64,000 bases of DNA from AP-15 sp963703745 (GTDB lineage Bacteria; Pseudomonadota; Alphaproteobacteria; ATCC43930; CGMCC-115725): positions 1,550,001 through 1,614,000 of the forward strand of contig CAVPFL010000002.1 in NCBI GenBank assembly GCA_963703745.1, read 5' to 3'. The notes under the pieces are model-generated. The model had not been told where the DNA came from and searched no databases. It saw nothing but the letters and a program-made list of their open reading frames with translations. Shown here piece after piece: positions 9,041 through 18,818 of this stretch (position 1 is the stretch's first letter; every line of letters begins with the position of its first letter). A program made the position numbers and the translations under genes.

Positions 9041-10030
9041 TCATTCGGTTCGATGAGGCCGCCGCAGCAAGCCGTCAATCATCGCATCGATTGACGCGCC
9101 GCGGTGCAGCACCGCCTCCACAGCCTCACTAATGGGCATCTCAACTCCTAGCTGATTCGCCAATCTCGCGACAGCGGCGGCGGTAGCCACGCCTTCGACG
9201 ACGGAGCGCCGGCCGGCGAGCGCAGCACCGAGCTTCTGACCGCGACCGAGCGCAACACCGAGTGCGTAGTTGCGCGACTGGGTAGCGCAGCAGGTCAGCA
9301 CGAGATCGCCGACACCCGAGAGGCCACCAAAGGTTTCAGCGCGGCCGCCCTTGGCGAGGCCCAGCCGAATCATCTCGGCGAGCCCACGGGTAATCAGCGA
9401 GGCACGGGCATTCTCGCCCAATCCACGGCTTTCAACGGTGCCGCATGCGATTGCCAGCACGTTCTTCACCGCGCCGCCGATTTCGGCCCCGGTCGGATCG
9501 TTCGACAAATAGGGTCGGAACCTGCTATTCCCGAGCGCCGCCGCGAAGCCGCGAGCGAGCCGCCTATCATGGCTGGCAATTGTGACTGCCGTCGGCAGGT
9601 CGAGAGCAACCTCGGCGGCAAAGGTCGGTCCCGACAGCACCGCGGAAGGCGAATTGGGCAGGAGTTCGGCCGAAACCTCTGACATGGTTTTGAGCGACCC
9701 GGCCTCGATTCCCTTGGCACAGTTGAGCACCGGCATTCCCGCAGGCAGACCGGGTCGAAGCGCAATGATAACGCCGCGAAGAAATTGAGCCGGCACGACG
9801 AGCAGCGCTGCTCCCGTGCCGGCCATCGCCGCATCGATGTCGTTCGTCGCAACGATCGCCGGGTCAAGCGCTACGCCGGGCAAGAAGAGCGGGTTTTCAT
9901 GCCGCTCGTTGATCGCGGCGACGACATCGTGGTCGCGGGCCCACAGCACCACGTTCGAGCCGGCTCGCCGGGCGACGACGGCGAGCGCGGTCCCCCAGGC
10001 ACCGCCTCCGATGATAGCCAACCGGTTCAC
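9041..10030 (-). CDS. gpsA: Glycerol-3-phosphate dehydrogenase [NAD(P)+]
   Basis: Reduces dihydroxyacetone phosphate to sn-glycerol 3-phosphate for phospholipid synthesis in the cytoplasm. The Rossmann motif IIGGGAWGTALA lies at the N-terminus, followed by LLVVPAQFLRG, NCAKGIE, LSGPTFAAEVA, the catalytic-lysine region GGAVKNVLAIACG, LGENARASLITRG and GLSGVGDLVLTC. The GTG at 10030 (MNRLAII) is preceded by GAGG at good spacing. The frame stays open to 10132, but that extension lies inside tsaD. The gap to the tsaD stop is only ten bases, so the two are surely co-transcribed. Length is 329 residues, normal for GpsA. Confidence 0.97.
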   Translation of the reverse strand: MNRLAIIGGGAWGTALAVVARRAGSNVVLWARDHDVVAAINERHENPLFLPGVALDPAIVATNDIDAAMAGTGAALLVVPAQFLRGVIIALRPGLPAGMPVLNCAKGIEAGSLKTMSEVSAELLPNSPSAVLSGPTFAAEVALDLPTAVTIASHDRRLARGFAAALGNSRFRPYLSNDPTGAEIGGAVKNVLAIACGTVESRGLGENARASLITRGLAEMIRLGLAKGGRAETFGGLSGVGDLVLTCCATQSRNYALGVALGRGQKLGAALAGRRSVVEGVATAAAVARLANQLGVEMPISEAVEAVLHRGASIDAMIDGLLRRPHRTE

Positions 10031-10040
10031 GCGGCCGACC

Positions 10041-11111
10041 TCATTTATGCCGCCGTGTGACCTCCGCTCCCGGCCGCTGCGGTGCGCCGGTGTCAAGCGG
10101 CCAACGCGGCTGGGGCGCCGCATCGAGATCATCGACGAGGCCGAGAAGAAGCCGCTCGATCCCCGCCCAGGCGATCATTGCCGCGTTGTCGGTGCACAGT
10201 GCCGGCGGTGGCACGACAAAGCGCAGCCCTGCATCCTCCGCGAGCGCCGCAAGGCGTACTCGCAGATAGCTATTGGCCGCGACACCTCCGGCCGCGACTA
10301 GGGTGGTCCCCTCCGGATGGCGGCGGCGAAACCAGTGGACGGCATTCGTTGTCCTGTCGATAAGCGAATCGCAGATGGCGAGTTGGACCGACGCGGCGAG
10401 ATCGGCGGCATCCCTACAGTTGCTGCCTACCCCCTTTGCGATCAGGTGGCGTACCGCCGTCTTAAGTCCAGAGAACGAGAAGTCGCAGCCGCGCCTGCCC
10501 TTGAGTGGCCGGGGCAAGACAAAGCGGTACGCGTCACCCTCGCGGGCCATGCGTTCGATTGCAGGGCCGCCGGGATAGCCGAGCCCGATCAGTTTTGCGG
10601 TCTTGTCGAATGCCTCTCCTGCCGAGTTGTCGAGTGTCGTACCCAAGCGAGTATAGCGCCCAACCCCGTTGCACACCAGGAGCTGACAATGCCCGCCGGA
10701 GACCAGCAAGAGAATATAGGGGAAATCAACGCGATTTGTCAGTCGGGAGGTCAGCGCGTGACCTTCGAGGTGGTTGACAGCGATGAAAGGCTTGCCGGCG
10801 CCCCAGGCGATCCCCTTCGCCATCATCGTGCCGACAATCAGACCTCCGATCAGACCGGGGCCCGAGGCAGCGGCTACTCCATCGATCTCGGCCAGCAAGA
10901 CATTGGCCTCGGCGAGCGTGCGGGCGATCACGGTATCGAGATGATCGAGATGCGCCCGCGCGGCAATTTCGGGCACGACCCCGCCAAAAGGGGCATGTTC
11001 GGCGATCTGCGGCCGAAGCTGATTGGATAGTATCTTTGGACCCTGAGGCGTCGCGGCAACGATTGCGGCGGCGGTCTCGTCGCAACTCGTTTCGATTCCG
11101 AGAACCATCAT
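10041..11111 (-). CDS. tsaD: tRNA N6-adenosine threonylcarbamoyltransferase
   Basis: Catalytic subunit that transfers threonylcarbamoyl to A37 of ANN-decoding tRNAs, working with TsaB and TsaE. The ASKHA-fold N-terminus is VLGIETSCDETAAA. The metal-binding HLEGH lies at about residues 113-117, followed by LLVSGGHCQL, DNSAGEAFDKTAKL and, late in the protein, VAAGGVAANSYLR and CTDNAAMIAWAG. The ATG pair at 11111/11108 is chosen because the conserved sequence begins there; the upstream extension to 11135 has no support. It is the head of the tsaD-gpsA pair, a common alphaproteobacterial arrangement. The spoVR stop lies 56 bases upstream, so readthrough from that operon is possible. Confidence 0.97.
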   Translation of the reverse strand: MMVLGIETSCDETAAAIVAATPQGPKILSNQLRPQIAEHAPFGGVVPEIAARAHLDHLDTVIARTLAEANVLLAEIDGVAAASGPGLIGGLIVGTMMAKGIAWGAGKPFIAVNHLEGHALTSRLTNRVDFPYILLLVSGGHCQLLVCNGVGRYTRLGTTLDNSAGEAFDKTAKLIGLGYPGGPAIERMAREGDAYRFVLPRPLKGRRGCDFSFSGLKTAVRHLIAKGVGSNCRDAADLAASVQLAICDSLIDRTTNAVHWFRRRHPEGTTLVAAGGVAANSYLRVRLAALAEDAGLRFVVPPPALCTDNAAMIAWAGIERLLLGLVDDLDAAPQPRWPLDTGAPQRPGAEVTRRHK

Positions 11112-11167
11112 CGAGCCGGTGATGTCCGCGACCACAACCTACGGCGAGTATGCTGCCGTACTCGCGA

Positions 11168-12739
11168 TTAGCCGGGCGGCGCGACCTCGTAGGTCTTGAG
11201 CGTTTTGTCGGTCGCCGCCTCGATCTCCAGCAGCTTGACGGAATACCCCCACAGCACCGCCGCATGACGCAACACGGCGCGGCTGCTCTTTTCCTCGAGC
11301 AAGACACCGTCATGGACGTAGTGTGCGAGGACTAGGCAGCGGTCCCCTCTGAGATCAACATCTACGACCTGAATGTCCGGCTCACGGCGGGACAGGTCAT
11401 ACTGCCGCGACAATGCGCTGCGGATTTTGCGATAGCCGATATCGTCGTGGATCGCCTCGACCCGGAGAGCCGGCTTGGTGCTGTCGTCCGAAACCTGGAA
11501 CAGGCGAAAGCGACGGATCAGCGCCGGGCTCAAATATTGCAGCACGAAGCTTTCGTCGCGATAGTTCGCCCAGGCATGACGCAACACGCCATAGCCGTCT
11601 CCCCTTCCGGCAATGTCGGGAAACCACTCCCGATCCTCATCGGTCGGATCCTCGCAGATGCGATGGATATCGCTCATCATCGCGAAACCCAGCGCGTAAG
11701 GGTTGAACCCGCTGAAGCGCGGGTCGTCGAAATCCGGTTGAAAAATGACGCTCGAATGCGAATGCAGGAACTCCAGCATCGAGCCTTCTGTGATCAGGCC
11801 TTTGTCGTGCAGCCGCCGCATGATCTCGTAATGAACGAACGTCGCACACCCTTCGTTCATCAGCTGGAGCTGTTTCTGCGGGTAAAAATATTGCGCAATC
11901 AGCCGGACGATACGAACCAACTCGCTTTGCCAATCCTCGAGCCGCGGAGCCCGCTTCTCGATCAAATAAAGCAAATTCTCCTCAGGCAAACCCAGATCCC
12001 GTTTGATCTCCTGCAGGCGCGCTTCGGCGGTGTCGGGATCCTCCTTGTCCTTTCCCCCTCCGGGCACGGTGCGCCACAAATCATTGTAAGTAGCTTCGGA
12101 GTGCGCGCGCCATTCCTGGGCACGGCGCTGTTCCTCCGCAAGGTTGGGTTTGCTGCGATGGGCATAACGGTTGACCCCATGATCCTTTAGCGCATGCGCG
12201 GCATCCAAAACGCGTTCGACCGCCTCAACGCCATATCGCTCTTCGCATTTGGCGACATAGTCGCGGGCAAAGCTCAAATAATCAAGGATGCCGTTTGCAT
12301 CGGTCCACTGCCGAAATAAATAGTTGTTCTTGAAAAAATGATTATGGCCGAATGCAGCATGCGCGATGACAAGCGTTTGCATCGTCATGGAATTTTCTTC
12401 CATGATATAGCAAATGCAAGGATTGGAGTTGATGACGATTTCGTAAGCGAGTCCCTGTAAGCCGCGGCGGTAAAGCGTCTCATGAAAGGCAAAGCGCTTA
12501 CCGAAGCTCCAATGACGGTACATCAGCGGCAGCCCAACCGAGGCGTAAGCGTCAAGCATCTGCTCCGAAGTGATCACCTCGATCTGGACGGGGTAAACGT
12601 CGAGGCCGAGGTCATCGAGGGCGATCCGCTCTACCGCATCGTAGACTTGGCGCAGCGCCGCGAAATCCCAGTTTGGGCCGGTGAAGAGCGGGGCCGAGGC
12701 CTCGAGGCGTACCGCCTCCGTTAAGCGCGTGTCAGGCAC
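11168..12739 (-). CDS. SpoVR family protein (YcgB-like)
   Basis: Large soluble SpoVR-family protein (523 residues from this start), usually found with PrkA and YeaH in a stress/starvation operon. Its biochemical role is not established. Family marks: SGPNWDF-like start (TGPNWDFAAL), DVYPVQIEVIT, MYRHWSFGKRF, the metal-like INSNPCICY region, HAAFGHNHFF, LMNEGCATFVHYEIM, and NPYALGFAMMSDI. The GTG at 12739 follows AAAGGGGG and overlaps the last codons of yeaH by eight bases, so translation is probably coupled. A longer frame to 12862 lies within yeaH and lacks family sequence. Confidence 0.92.
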   Translation of the reverse strand: MPDTRLTEAVRLEASAPLFTGPNWDFAALRQVYDAVERIALDDLGLDVYPVQIEVITSEQMLDAYASVGLPLMYRHWSFGKRFAFHETLYRRGLQGLAYEIVINSNPCICYIMEENSMTMQTLVIAHAAFGHNHFFKNNYLFRQWTDANGILDYLSFARDYVAKCEERYGVEAVERVLDAAHALKDHGVNRYAHRSKPNLAEEQRRAQEWRAHSEATYNDLWRTVPGGGKDKEDPDTAEARLQEIKRDLGLPEENLLYLIEKRAPRLEDWQSELVRIVRLIAQYFYPQKQLQLMNEGCATFVHYEIMRRLHDKGLITEGSMLEFLHSHSSVIFQPDFDDPRFSGFNPYALGFAMMSDIHRICEDPTDEDREWFPDIAGRGDGYGVLRHAWANYRDESFVLQYLSPALIRRFRLFQVSDDSTKPALRVEAIHDDIGYRKIRSALSRQYDLSRREPDIQVVDVDLRGDRCLVLAHYVHDGVLLEEKSSRAVLRHAAVLWGYSVKLLEIEAATDKTLKTYEVAPPG

Positions 12740-14021
12740 GAACGCCCCCTTTTGCAAACAGTTCGTGGAACACCGAGAAGATTTGCGAAGGGTCGCCGAC
12801 ACGGCGCATCGCAAAGTGCGGATGCGCGGGCGCGACCTCTGTGTAGGCTCGCCAGAGATCACTGTCGCGCGACAAGCCCGTCAGACTACCTCCCATCCCG
12901 TCGCCAACCTCAACATAGGCAAAGTATTGACAGAGCGGAAGCACTTCTCCACCAAGCAGCGCCACACAACGGCCGCTATCCGCCCCGTAATTGTCGCCGT
13001 CTGAGGCCTGTGCTGCGTAGATATTCCACCGATCGGTGGAATATCGAGCCCGCGCGATCTCGAGCATCTTCTCGAGTGCGGTCGAAACAACAGTGCCGCC
13101 AGTTTCGCGACTGTAAAAAAATGTCTCTTCGTCTACTTCCTCCGCAGTACTAGTGTGGCGGATGAAGACGATATCGACATGCCGATAGCGCCGGATCAGA
13201 AAAACATGCAATAGCATAAAGAAGCGCTTGGCGAGGTCTTTCATCGCCTCGGTCATCGACCCCGATACATCCATCAGGCAGAACATCACCGCTTCGGTAT
13301 TCGGGCGAGGTACGCGCTCGAAACGGTTGTAGCGGACATCGAGCGGGTCGATATAGGGAATTATCTTGCTGCGATGCTCGAGTCGATCGAGTTCCCGGAC
13401 GAGCCTGTCGGCCTCCTCGTCGGCGCCGCGGGCGCGGGCGTTCTCGATCGCCTCGCGGATGGCTTCGAGTTCCCATTGCTTGGGTCGCCGCAACGAAATG
13501 CGTCGGGCCATGCTGTTACGCATTGTCCGGCGGACGCTAAGATTCGCCGGGCTCCCTGTGACCGTGTAGCCGGCGCGCTGTAAATCAACCGCGAACGTTT
13601 CCTTGAGGCTCTTCTTCACGAGATCGGGCAGTTCGAGATCCTCGAAGAACATGTCGAGGAACTCTTCCTTGGAGAGCGTGAACTCGAACGCGTCCTCACC
13701 GGATCCGTCCGGGCTGCCCTGCGACCCGCCGCGCCCTTCGCCGCCGTTTGGCCGCGGAATCTCGTCGCCCCTGAGATACTCCTTGTTGCCCGGAACGACA
13801 TGCTCGGTCCGGCCGGTGCGACGGCTATGGTGAAAGATCGGCTCGCTGATCCCGCGGGTCGGGATCGCCACCTTCTCGCCCTGACCGACGTCGGCGACCT
13901 TGCGCTTGCGCAATGCCTCCTGCACCGCCGATTTGACTTCTGCCCGGGCGCGCCCGAGAAACCGCTGCCGGTTACTGAGACTCTTGCCCTTGGGGTTGGG
14001 CCGCCGGTCGACGATATTCAT
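12732..14021 (-). CDS. YeaH/YhbH family protein (DUF444, VWA-like)
   Basis: DUF444 protein of 429 residues, partner of the PrkA kinase in the conserved yeaG-yeaH cluster linked to nutrient stress and, in some bacteria, sporulation. It starts with the family signature IVDRRPNPKGKSLSNRQRFL and a basic helix. A Gly/Asp-rich spacer (about 85-112) follows. The C-terminal half is a von Willebrand A-like domain with the MIDAS motif DVSGSM at 251-256 and the later TGGTVVSTALEKM and YAAQASDGDN. It lies between prkA (gap 36 bases) and spoVR (8-base overlap). Confidence 0.93.
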   Translation of the reverse strand: MNIVDRRPNPKGKSLSNRQRFLGRARAEVKSAVQEALRKRKVADVGQGEKVAIPTRGISEPIFHHSRRTGRTEHVVPGNKEYLRGDEIPRPNGGEGRGGSQGSPDGSGEDAFEFTLSKEEFLDMFFEDLELPDLVKKSLKETFAVDLQRAGYTVTGSPANLSVRRTMRNSMARRISLRRPKQWELEAIREAIENARARGADEEADRLVRELDRLEHRSKIIPYIDPLDVRYNRFERVPRPNTEAVMFCLMDVSGSMTEAMKDLAKRFFMLLHVFLIRRYRHVDIVFIRHTSTAEEVDEETFFYSRETGGTVVSTALEKMLEIARARYSTDRWNIYAAQASDGDNYGADSGRCVALLGGEVLPLCQYFAYVEVGDGMGGSLTGLSRDSDLWRAYTEVAPAHPHFAMRRVGDPSQIFSVFHELFAKGGVRA

Positions 14022-14057
14022 CGGTTGTCCTCCAGACCGGACGGGCGGCTCGCTCGC

Positions 14058-16013
14058 CTACCCGGCCTTGTTCACCCGCATATACCACTCGACGAGGCGG
14101 CGAACCTGCCGCTCGGTGTAGCCGCGCGACACCATTCGCTCCAGAAAATCGGCGTGCTTCCTTTCGGTTTCGGAATCCTTCTTGGAACCAAAGCTGATGA
14201 CCGGCAACAGGTCCTCGACCTGTGAAAACATGCGCCGTTCGATTACCTCGCGCAACTTCTCATAGGAGGTCCAGGAGGGGTTATTCCCGGCATTGTTGGC
14301 GCGCGCCCGCAAAGCGAACTTGACGACCTCGTTGCGGAAGTCTTTCGGGTTTGCGATCCCGGCGGGCTTTTCGATCTTCGACAATTCCTGATTCAACAGC
14401 TCGCGGTTCATCAGCTGCCCGGTATCCGGATCTTTGTAGTCGGAATCCTCGATCCAGGCATCGGCGTAGGCGACGTAGCGGTCGAACAGGTTTTGTCCAT
14501 AATCCGAATATGATTCGAGGTAAGCTTTCTGTATCTCGTGCCCAATGAACTCGGCATAGCGCGGTGCGAGTTCGGCCTTTATGAAGTTGAGGTACTTCTT
14601 CTCGGCGTCGTCTGGGAACTGCTCGCGCCAGATGGCTTGCTCGAGCACGTACATCAGATGGACAGGATCAGCTGCGACTTCCTGCGTATCGAAATTAAAG
14701 GTACTCGACAAGACCTTGAAAGCGAAGCGGGTGGAGATGCCGTCCATTCCCTCGTCCACGCCGGCGGCATCGCGGTATTCCTGAACCGACTTCGCACGCG
14801 GATCGGTGTCCTTCAGGCTTTCACCATCGTAGACCCGCATCTTAGAATACAAATTTGAGTTTTCATGCGGTTTCAGTCGCGACAGTGTACTAAAACGCGA
14901 GAGAATATCAAGGGTTGACGGTGCGCAAGGTGCATTTGCCAACTCACTATTCAGCAGTAGCTTTTCGTAAATCTTCCGCTCTTCGGTCGCTCGCAGGCAA
15001 TAAGGCACCTTGATAACAGAAATTCGATCGATAAAGGCCTCGTTGTTGCGATTGTTCTTAAAGGACTGCCATTCAGCCTCGTTCGAATGCGCAAGAACAA
15101 TACCCTGATAGGGGATACCGCCGATATTCTCGGAGCCGACGTAATTGCCTTCCTGCGTCGACGTCAGCAACGGGTGCAGCATCTTAATCGGCGCCTTGAA
15201 CATCTCGACGAATTCCATAAGGCCCTGCGTCGTACGGTTTAGGCCGCCCGAATAGGAGTACGCGTCGGGATCGTTCTGGCTGAAAAACTCGAGCTTACGA
15301 ATATCGACCTTGCCCACCAGACTAGAGACATCCTGATTATTCTCGTCGCCGGGCTCAGTCTTGGCTATGCAAATCTGTTTCAACCGCGAAGGTTGCAAGC
15401 GAACAACCGTGAACTTCGTGATGTCGCCACCAAATTCCTCGAGCCGTTTGACGGCCCACGGCGAGATCGTTCCTGTCAGACGACGCACCGGGATTCCGTA
15501 GTGCCTCTCGAGTTCGGGGCCCATCGTCACCGGGTCGAACAGACCAAGCGGGCTTTCAAAGACCGGGCTGATCTCGTTGCCTGCCTTCAACACGTAGACC
15601 GGCTCTTTCTCCATCAGCTGCTTCAAACGCTCGGCAAGAGAGGATTTGCCGCCACCGACGGGGCCTAGCAGATAAATGATCTGCTTGCGCTCCTCGAGCC
15701 CCTGTGCAGCATGGCGGAAGAAGCCGACAATTCGCTCGATCGTCTCCTCCATGCCGTAGAAGTCGGAGAACTCGGGATACACCTTGATCGTACGGTTCAT
15801 AAAGATACGGCCCAGGCGCGGCTCCTGGCTCGTATCGACCATTACGGGCTCGCCGATCGCGCGCAACATCCGCTCGGCTGCCCCGGCATAGTAGGCCGGC
15901 TCATCGGAGCATTTACCGAGGTAATCCTCTATCGAGAGTTCGACCTCTCGCCGGTTCTCGTACAACCGCGAATAAAGTCCGAAGATCCCATCGTCAAATC
16001 TCATCTCTCTCAC
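14058..16013 (-). CDS. prkA: PrkA family serine protein kinase (YeaG)
   Basis: AAA-like P-loop domain followed by a PrkA kinase domain; 651 residues, the usual length. The first gene of the prkA-yeaH-spoVR operon, whose products act in the general stress and starvation response. Walker A GPVGGGKSS begins at residue 117. The AAA core continues with GLFDPVTMGPELE, GLNRTTQGLMEFVEMFKAP, HPLLTSTQEGNY and GIVLAHSNEAEW. The C-terminal kinase domain includes YVAYADAWIEDSDYKD and NPKDFRNEVVKFALRARA. The ATG at 16013 (MREMRFDDGIF) is the natural family start. The promoter must lie in the long AT-richer gap upstream. PrkA/YeaG is known to be induced by alternative sigma factors elsewhere; no consensus could be fixed here. 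Confidence 0.95.
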   Translation of the reverse strand: MREMRFDDGIFGLYSRLYENRREVELSIEDYLGKCSDEPAYYAGAAERMLRAIGEPVMVDTSQEPRLGRIFMNRTIKVYPEFSDFYGMEETIERIVGFFRHAAQGLEERKQIIYLLGPVGGGKSSLAERLKQLMEKEPVYVLKAGNEISPVFESPLGLFDPVTMGPELERHYGIPVRRLTGTISPWAVKRLEEFGGDITKFTVVRLQPSRLKQICIAKTEPGDENNQDVSSLVGKVDIRKLEFFSQNDPDAYSYSGGLNRTTQGLMEFVEMFKAPIKMLHPLLTSTQEGNYVGSENIGGIPYQGIVLAHSNEAEWQSFKNNRNNEAFIDRISVIKVPYCLRATEERKIYEKLLLNSELANAPCAPSTLDILSRFSTLSRLKPHENSNLYSKMRVYDGESLKDTDPRAKSVQEYRDAAGVDEGMDGISTRFAFKVLSSTFNFDTQEVAADPVHLMYVLEQAIWREQFPDDAEKKYLNFIKAELAPRYAEFIGHEIQKAYLESYSDYGQNLFDRYVAYADAWIEDSDYKDPDTGQLMNRELLNQELSKIEKPAGIANPKDFRNEVVKFALRARANNAGNNPSWTSYEKLREVIERRMFSQVEDLLPVISFGSKKDSETERKHADFLERMVSRGYTERQVRRLVEWYMRVNKAG

Positions 16014-17248
16014 CTCAACCGCTGCCCGCTCTCGACTCGCATTACCCTTAGTTTAGAACGCCAAGTTGCGGCGGACGTTTCATCCGTACTTTGTAATTAG
16101 TCGTAAATCCTGGTAAACTTTTGTTACGCACGTGGACGTTAGAGCAACCTACAATTTCTGGTTTTATGCAAACCCTCTGCCAGGCTTGCGACGCATCCCA
16201 GGATGGCTCCTCGCCGACACCCGAAGCTCTCCACCAGTAGCTTCGTAACAACACTTTGTGGCGAGAGTGCGGATATCTCCAGCCCAATAGCCTGCCGTAC
16301 TGACTGCGGATCGGCCGCTGCTGATGCATCTTCCCTCGCGAGGTTCCAACAACATATTGTGGCAGCCTGATCATCTTTGCCCATTATATATTAAGTTTCC
16401 GGAAATCCCAATGAAAATATAAGTTAACATAAGGGATTGCGGTAAGGGCGAGTTCCTGACTGCCATCAACCGCGCCCCAAAGAGAGCACCGCGGCGTTCT
16501 GCCGCAGTGGGGCGGCATCATCCCTGTGCGCTTGGTTTCTAACGGACGGACCATCTAGCGGGCTGCCGATATTACGGGCTGCAGCGCCGCCCGCAAAACG
16601 CCGCGTCTCTGATAGTCCGCGAGTGGCACACCGAGTCGATCGAAACATGCGAGGTTGCCCGACCTCATACCGCCTCTCCGGCCCAGGGTGACTTTTCCCT
16701 AGGAACACCGCCCAGCCGCTATTGCTACAACAGTAATGTTCAATTGTCAACATAAAGTGTCTTCTGAGCAAACATCACAGGATTGTCGGCTCGCATCCAA
16801 CGCCTCGGCGAGTTGTCTTCGGCTCCGCTCAGCGGCTGTTTCCGGTCTCTCCAGCCTAAGCAATGGTCGGCGGGTAACGCATCGGTTCTTGGTGCATAGC
16901 CCTTCGCTTGTTTCTGATCCTCCAGGCCACCTGGTATCGCACACGATGTCAGGGCAGTTTCTCTACCTAGTTCCAGTAGGATCGACACACTCCATGTAGC
17001 AGCCTTAACCTCCGGAAACTTTTCCGACGCTCCTTCGACGCAATAATTAGCCACCACACCGCCTCGCGTATATCGCAATCACATGTAATACGCATGGCGG
17101 CAATTACAAGATCATGTTGTGGATTGCCCGCCGTTGCCGCGCCGCTTTTCATTTCGAGTCGGGATAGTGGACACGCCGCGACAGAGTGGCGGAACTTCGT
17201 GGCGTCAGAGTATGCTCATCCTCTCTTCGGGTCGTGGAGGAGCGCTTG
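16014..17248. other. Long intergenic region upstream of prkA and scoA
   Basis: About 1.2 kb between the divergent prkA and scoA. Base composition is visibly lower in GC than the flanks in places (for example 16380-16440). Open frames of up to about 110 codons occur on both strands, but none shows a protein family, signal peptide or convincing ribosome site. It should hold both divergent promoters. It may also contain old gene remnants or a small RNA; I see no specific evidence. Confidence 0.4.
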
Positions 17249-17962
17249 ATGAATAAAGTCTACCCTGACGCTCAGGCCGCGCTTGCCGGCCTTTTGCGGG
17301 ACGGCATGACGATTATGTCGGGAGGGTTTGGGCTCTGCGGTATACCAGAGATACTGATCGCAGCGATTAGAGATTCGGGGGTGACCGGATTGACCGTCAT
17401 TTCGAACAATGCCGGGATCGACGGTGCCGGACTCGGATTGCTTCTCGAAGGCCGACGAATTGCGAAAATGATCTCATCTTACGTTGGAGAGAACCAGCTT
17501 TTCGCCGACCTTTATCTAAACGGAGAACTCGAGATTGAGTTTAATCCGCAGGGGACGCTGGCCGAGCGAATCCGCGCCGGCGGGGCCGGAATCCCGGCGT
17601 TCTTCACAAAGACGGGAGTTGGGACGCTGGTCGCCGAGGGCAAGGAAACTCGCGCGTTCGACGGCGAGACCTATGTGATGGAGCGCGGTATCGTGGCTGA
17701 CCTTTCCGTTATCCATGCCTGGAAGGCCGATCGCGAAGGCAATCTCGTCTACCGCAAGACGGCACGCAATTTTAACCCGCTGATGGCTACCGCTGGGCGA
17801 ATCACAGTCGCGGAGGTCGAGAACTTAGTCGAACCGGGAGCTATCGATGCTGATCTCATTCACACGCCGGGTATCTTCGTCGACCGGGTGATACACGCGA
17901 GTTTCTTTGAGAAGCGGATCGAGCAACGCACGGTGCGGAAGCGTGGCGATCGAAGTGACTGA
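17249..17962 (+). CDS. scoA: 3-oxoacid CoA-transferase subunit A
   Basis: Alpha subunit of the succinyl-CoA:3-oxoacid CoA-transferase type (family I), which activates acetoacetate or 3-oxoadipate with succinyl-CoA. The glycine-rich GGFGLCGIPE motif lies near the N-terminus, followed by NNAGIDGAGLG, SSYVGENQLF, the GTLAERIRAGGAGIPAF loop and KTARNFNPLMATAG. The ATG at 17249 follows GTGGAGGAG and begins MNKVYPDAQAAL. An in-frame extension to 17186 is unlikely. The protein has 237 residues, normal for the subunit. The stop is 19 bases before scoB. Confidence 0.94.
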   Translation: MNKVYPDAQAALAGLLRDGMTIMSGGFGLCGIPEILIAAIRDSGVTGLTVISNNAGIDGAGLGLLLEGRRIAKMISSYVGENQLFADLYLNGELEIEFNPQGTLAERIRAGGAGIPAFFTKTGVGTLVAEGKETRAFDGETYVMERGIVADLSVIHAWKADREGNLVYRKTARNFNPLMATAGRITVAEVENLVEPGAIDADLIHTPGIFVDRVIHASFFEKRIEQRTVRKRGDRSD

Positions 17963-17981
17963 ATCGTAGGGAGCGAGCAAT

Positions 17982-18623
17982 ATGTCTTGGTCGCGCGATG
18001 AAATGGCGCGCCGTGCCGCGGCAGAGCTGAAGGACGGCTATTATGTCAATCTCGGCATCGGTATTCCCACCCTGGTGTCGAATTTTATCCCTCCAGGCAT
18101 CACCGTTCAGCTGCAGAGTGAGAACGGCATGCTGGGTATGGGGCCTTTTCCGTTCGAGGGCGAAGAAGATCCGGACCTGATCAATGCGGGCAAACAGACG
18201 ATCACCGAGTTGCCGACAACGAGCTATTTCGACAGCGCGCAATCCTTCGGGATGATCCGCGGAGGGCATATCGACGTTTCAATCCTCGGAGCGATGCAGG
18301 TCGCCGAGAACGGTGATCTCGCAAACTGGATGATCCCGGGCCGGATGGTGAAGGGTATGGGCGGCGCCATGGATCTGGTCGCCGGCGTCAGGCGGGTCAT
18401 CGTTCTGATGGAGCATACCGCACGCACTGAGCCAAAATTGCTACGGCGCTGCACTTTGCCTCTGACCGGCAAGGGCGTTGTCGACATGGTGATCACCGAT
18501 CTCGGCGTCTTCACGATTGATCGGGGAGGAATGACGCTGACGGAGCGGGCGCCCGGCACGGCTCTTGAGGAGATACGTCAGAAGACCGAGGCGTCTTTCG
18601 CCGTGCACCCCGGTCTCGCTTGA
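17982..18623 (+). CDS. scoB: 3-oxoacid CoA-transferase subunit B
   Basis: Beta subunit of the same CoA-transferase; 213 residues. It carries the catalytic glutamate that forms the covalent acyl-CoA intermediate in QSENGMLGMG (Glu47). Other family marks are NLGIGIPTLVSNF, the FDSAQSFGMIRGGH loop, GAMQVAENGDLANW and MGGAMDLVAG. The N-terminus MSWSRDEMARRAA is typical. It forms a two-gene operon with scoA. An imperfect hairpin follows nine bases after the stop. The substrate range (acetoacetate versus 3-oxoadipate) cannot be told from the sequence alone. Confidence 0.95.
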   Translation: MSWSRDEMARRAAAELKDGYYVNLGIGIPTLVSNFIPPGITVQLQSENGMLGMGPFPFEGEEDPDLINAGKQTITELPTTSYFDSAQSFGMIRGGHIDVSILGAMQVAENGDLANWMIPGRMVKGMGGAMDLVAGVRRVIVLMEHTARTEPKLLRRCTLPLTGKGVVDMVITDLGVFTIDRGGMTLTERAPGTALEEIRQKTEASFAVHPGLA

Positions 18624-18631
18624 GCCTTAGT

Positions 18632-18658
18632 GAAAGAGCCGGCAAAGCCGGCCCTTTC
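18632..18658 (+). terminator. Candidate terminator after scoAB
   Basis: GAAAGAGCCGGC at 18632-18643 pairs with GCCGGCCCTTTC at 18647-18658 across a three-base loop with one mismatch. No T-run follows, so it is a weak terminator call, but its place right after the operon supports a transcript-end role. Confidence 0.45.
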
Positions 18659-18818
18659 GAAAGGTCAAGTCAAAGTTCTTACCCGCCGTGTAACTTCATG
18701 TGTCGAAATGTATCAGCTTTGCGACAGTGGAGCAAGTGAATTTTGTGCTCTCCCTCGAAACTGCCCAGAGTGACGGCAATCTGCCTGCAAATTAGGTAAC
18801 CGCGGGTGGCTCAAGAGC

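Noticed and set aside
16048..16374. 108-codon frame upstream of prkA
   Set aside because: No recognisable protein features, no ribosome site, and competing overlapping frames of similar length.
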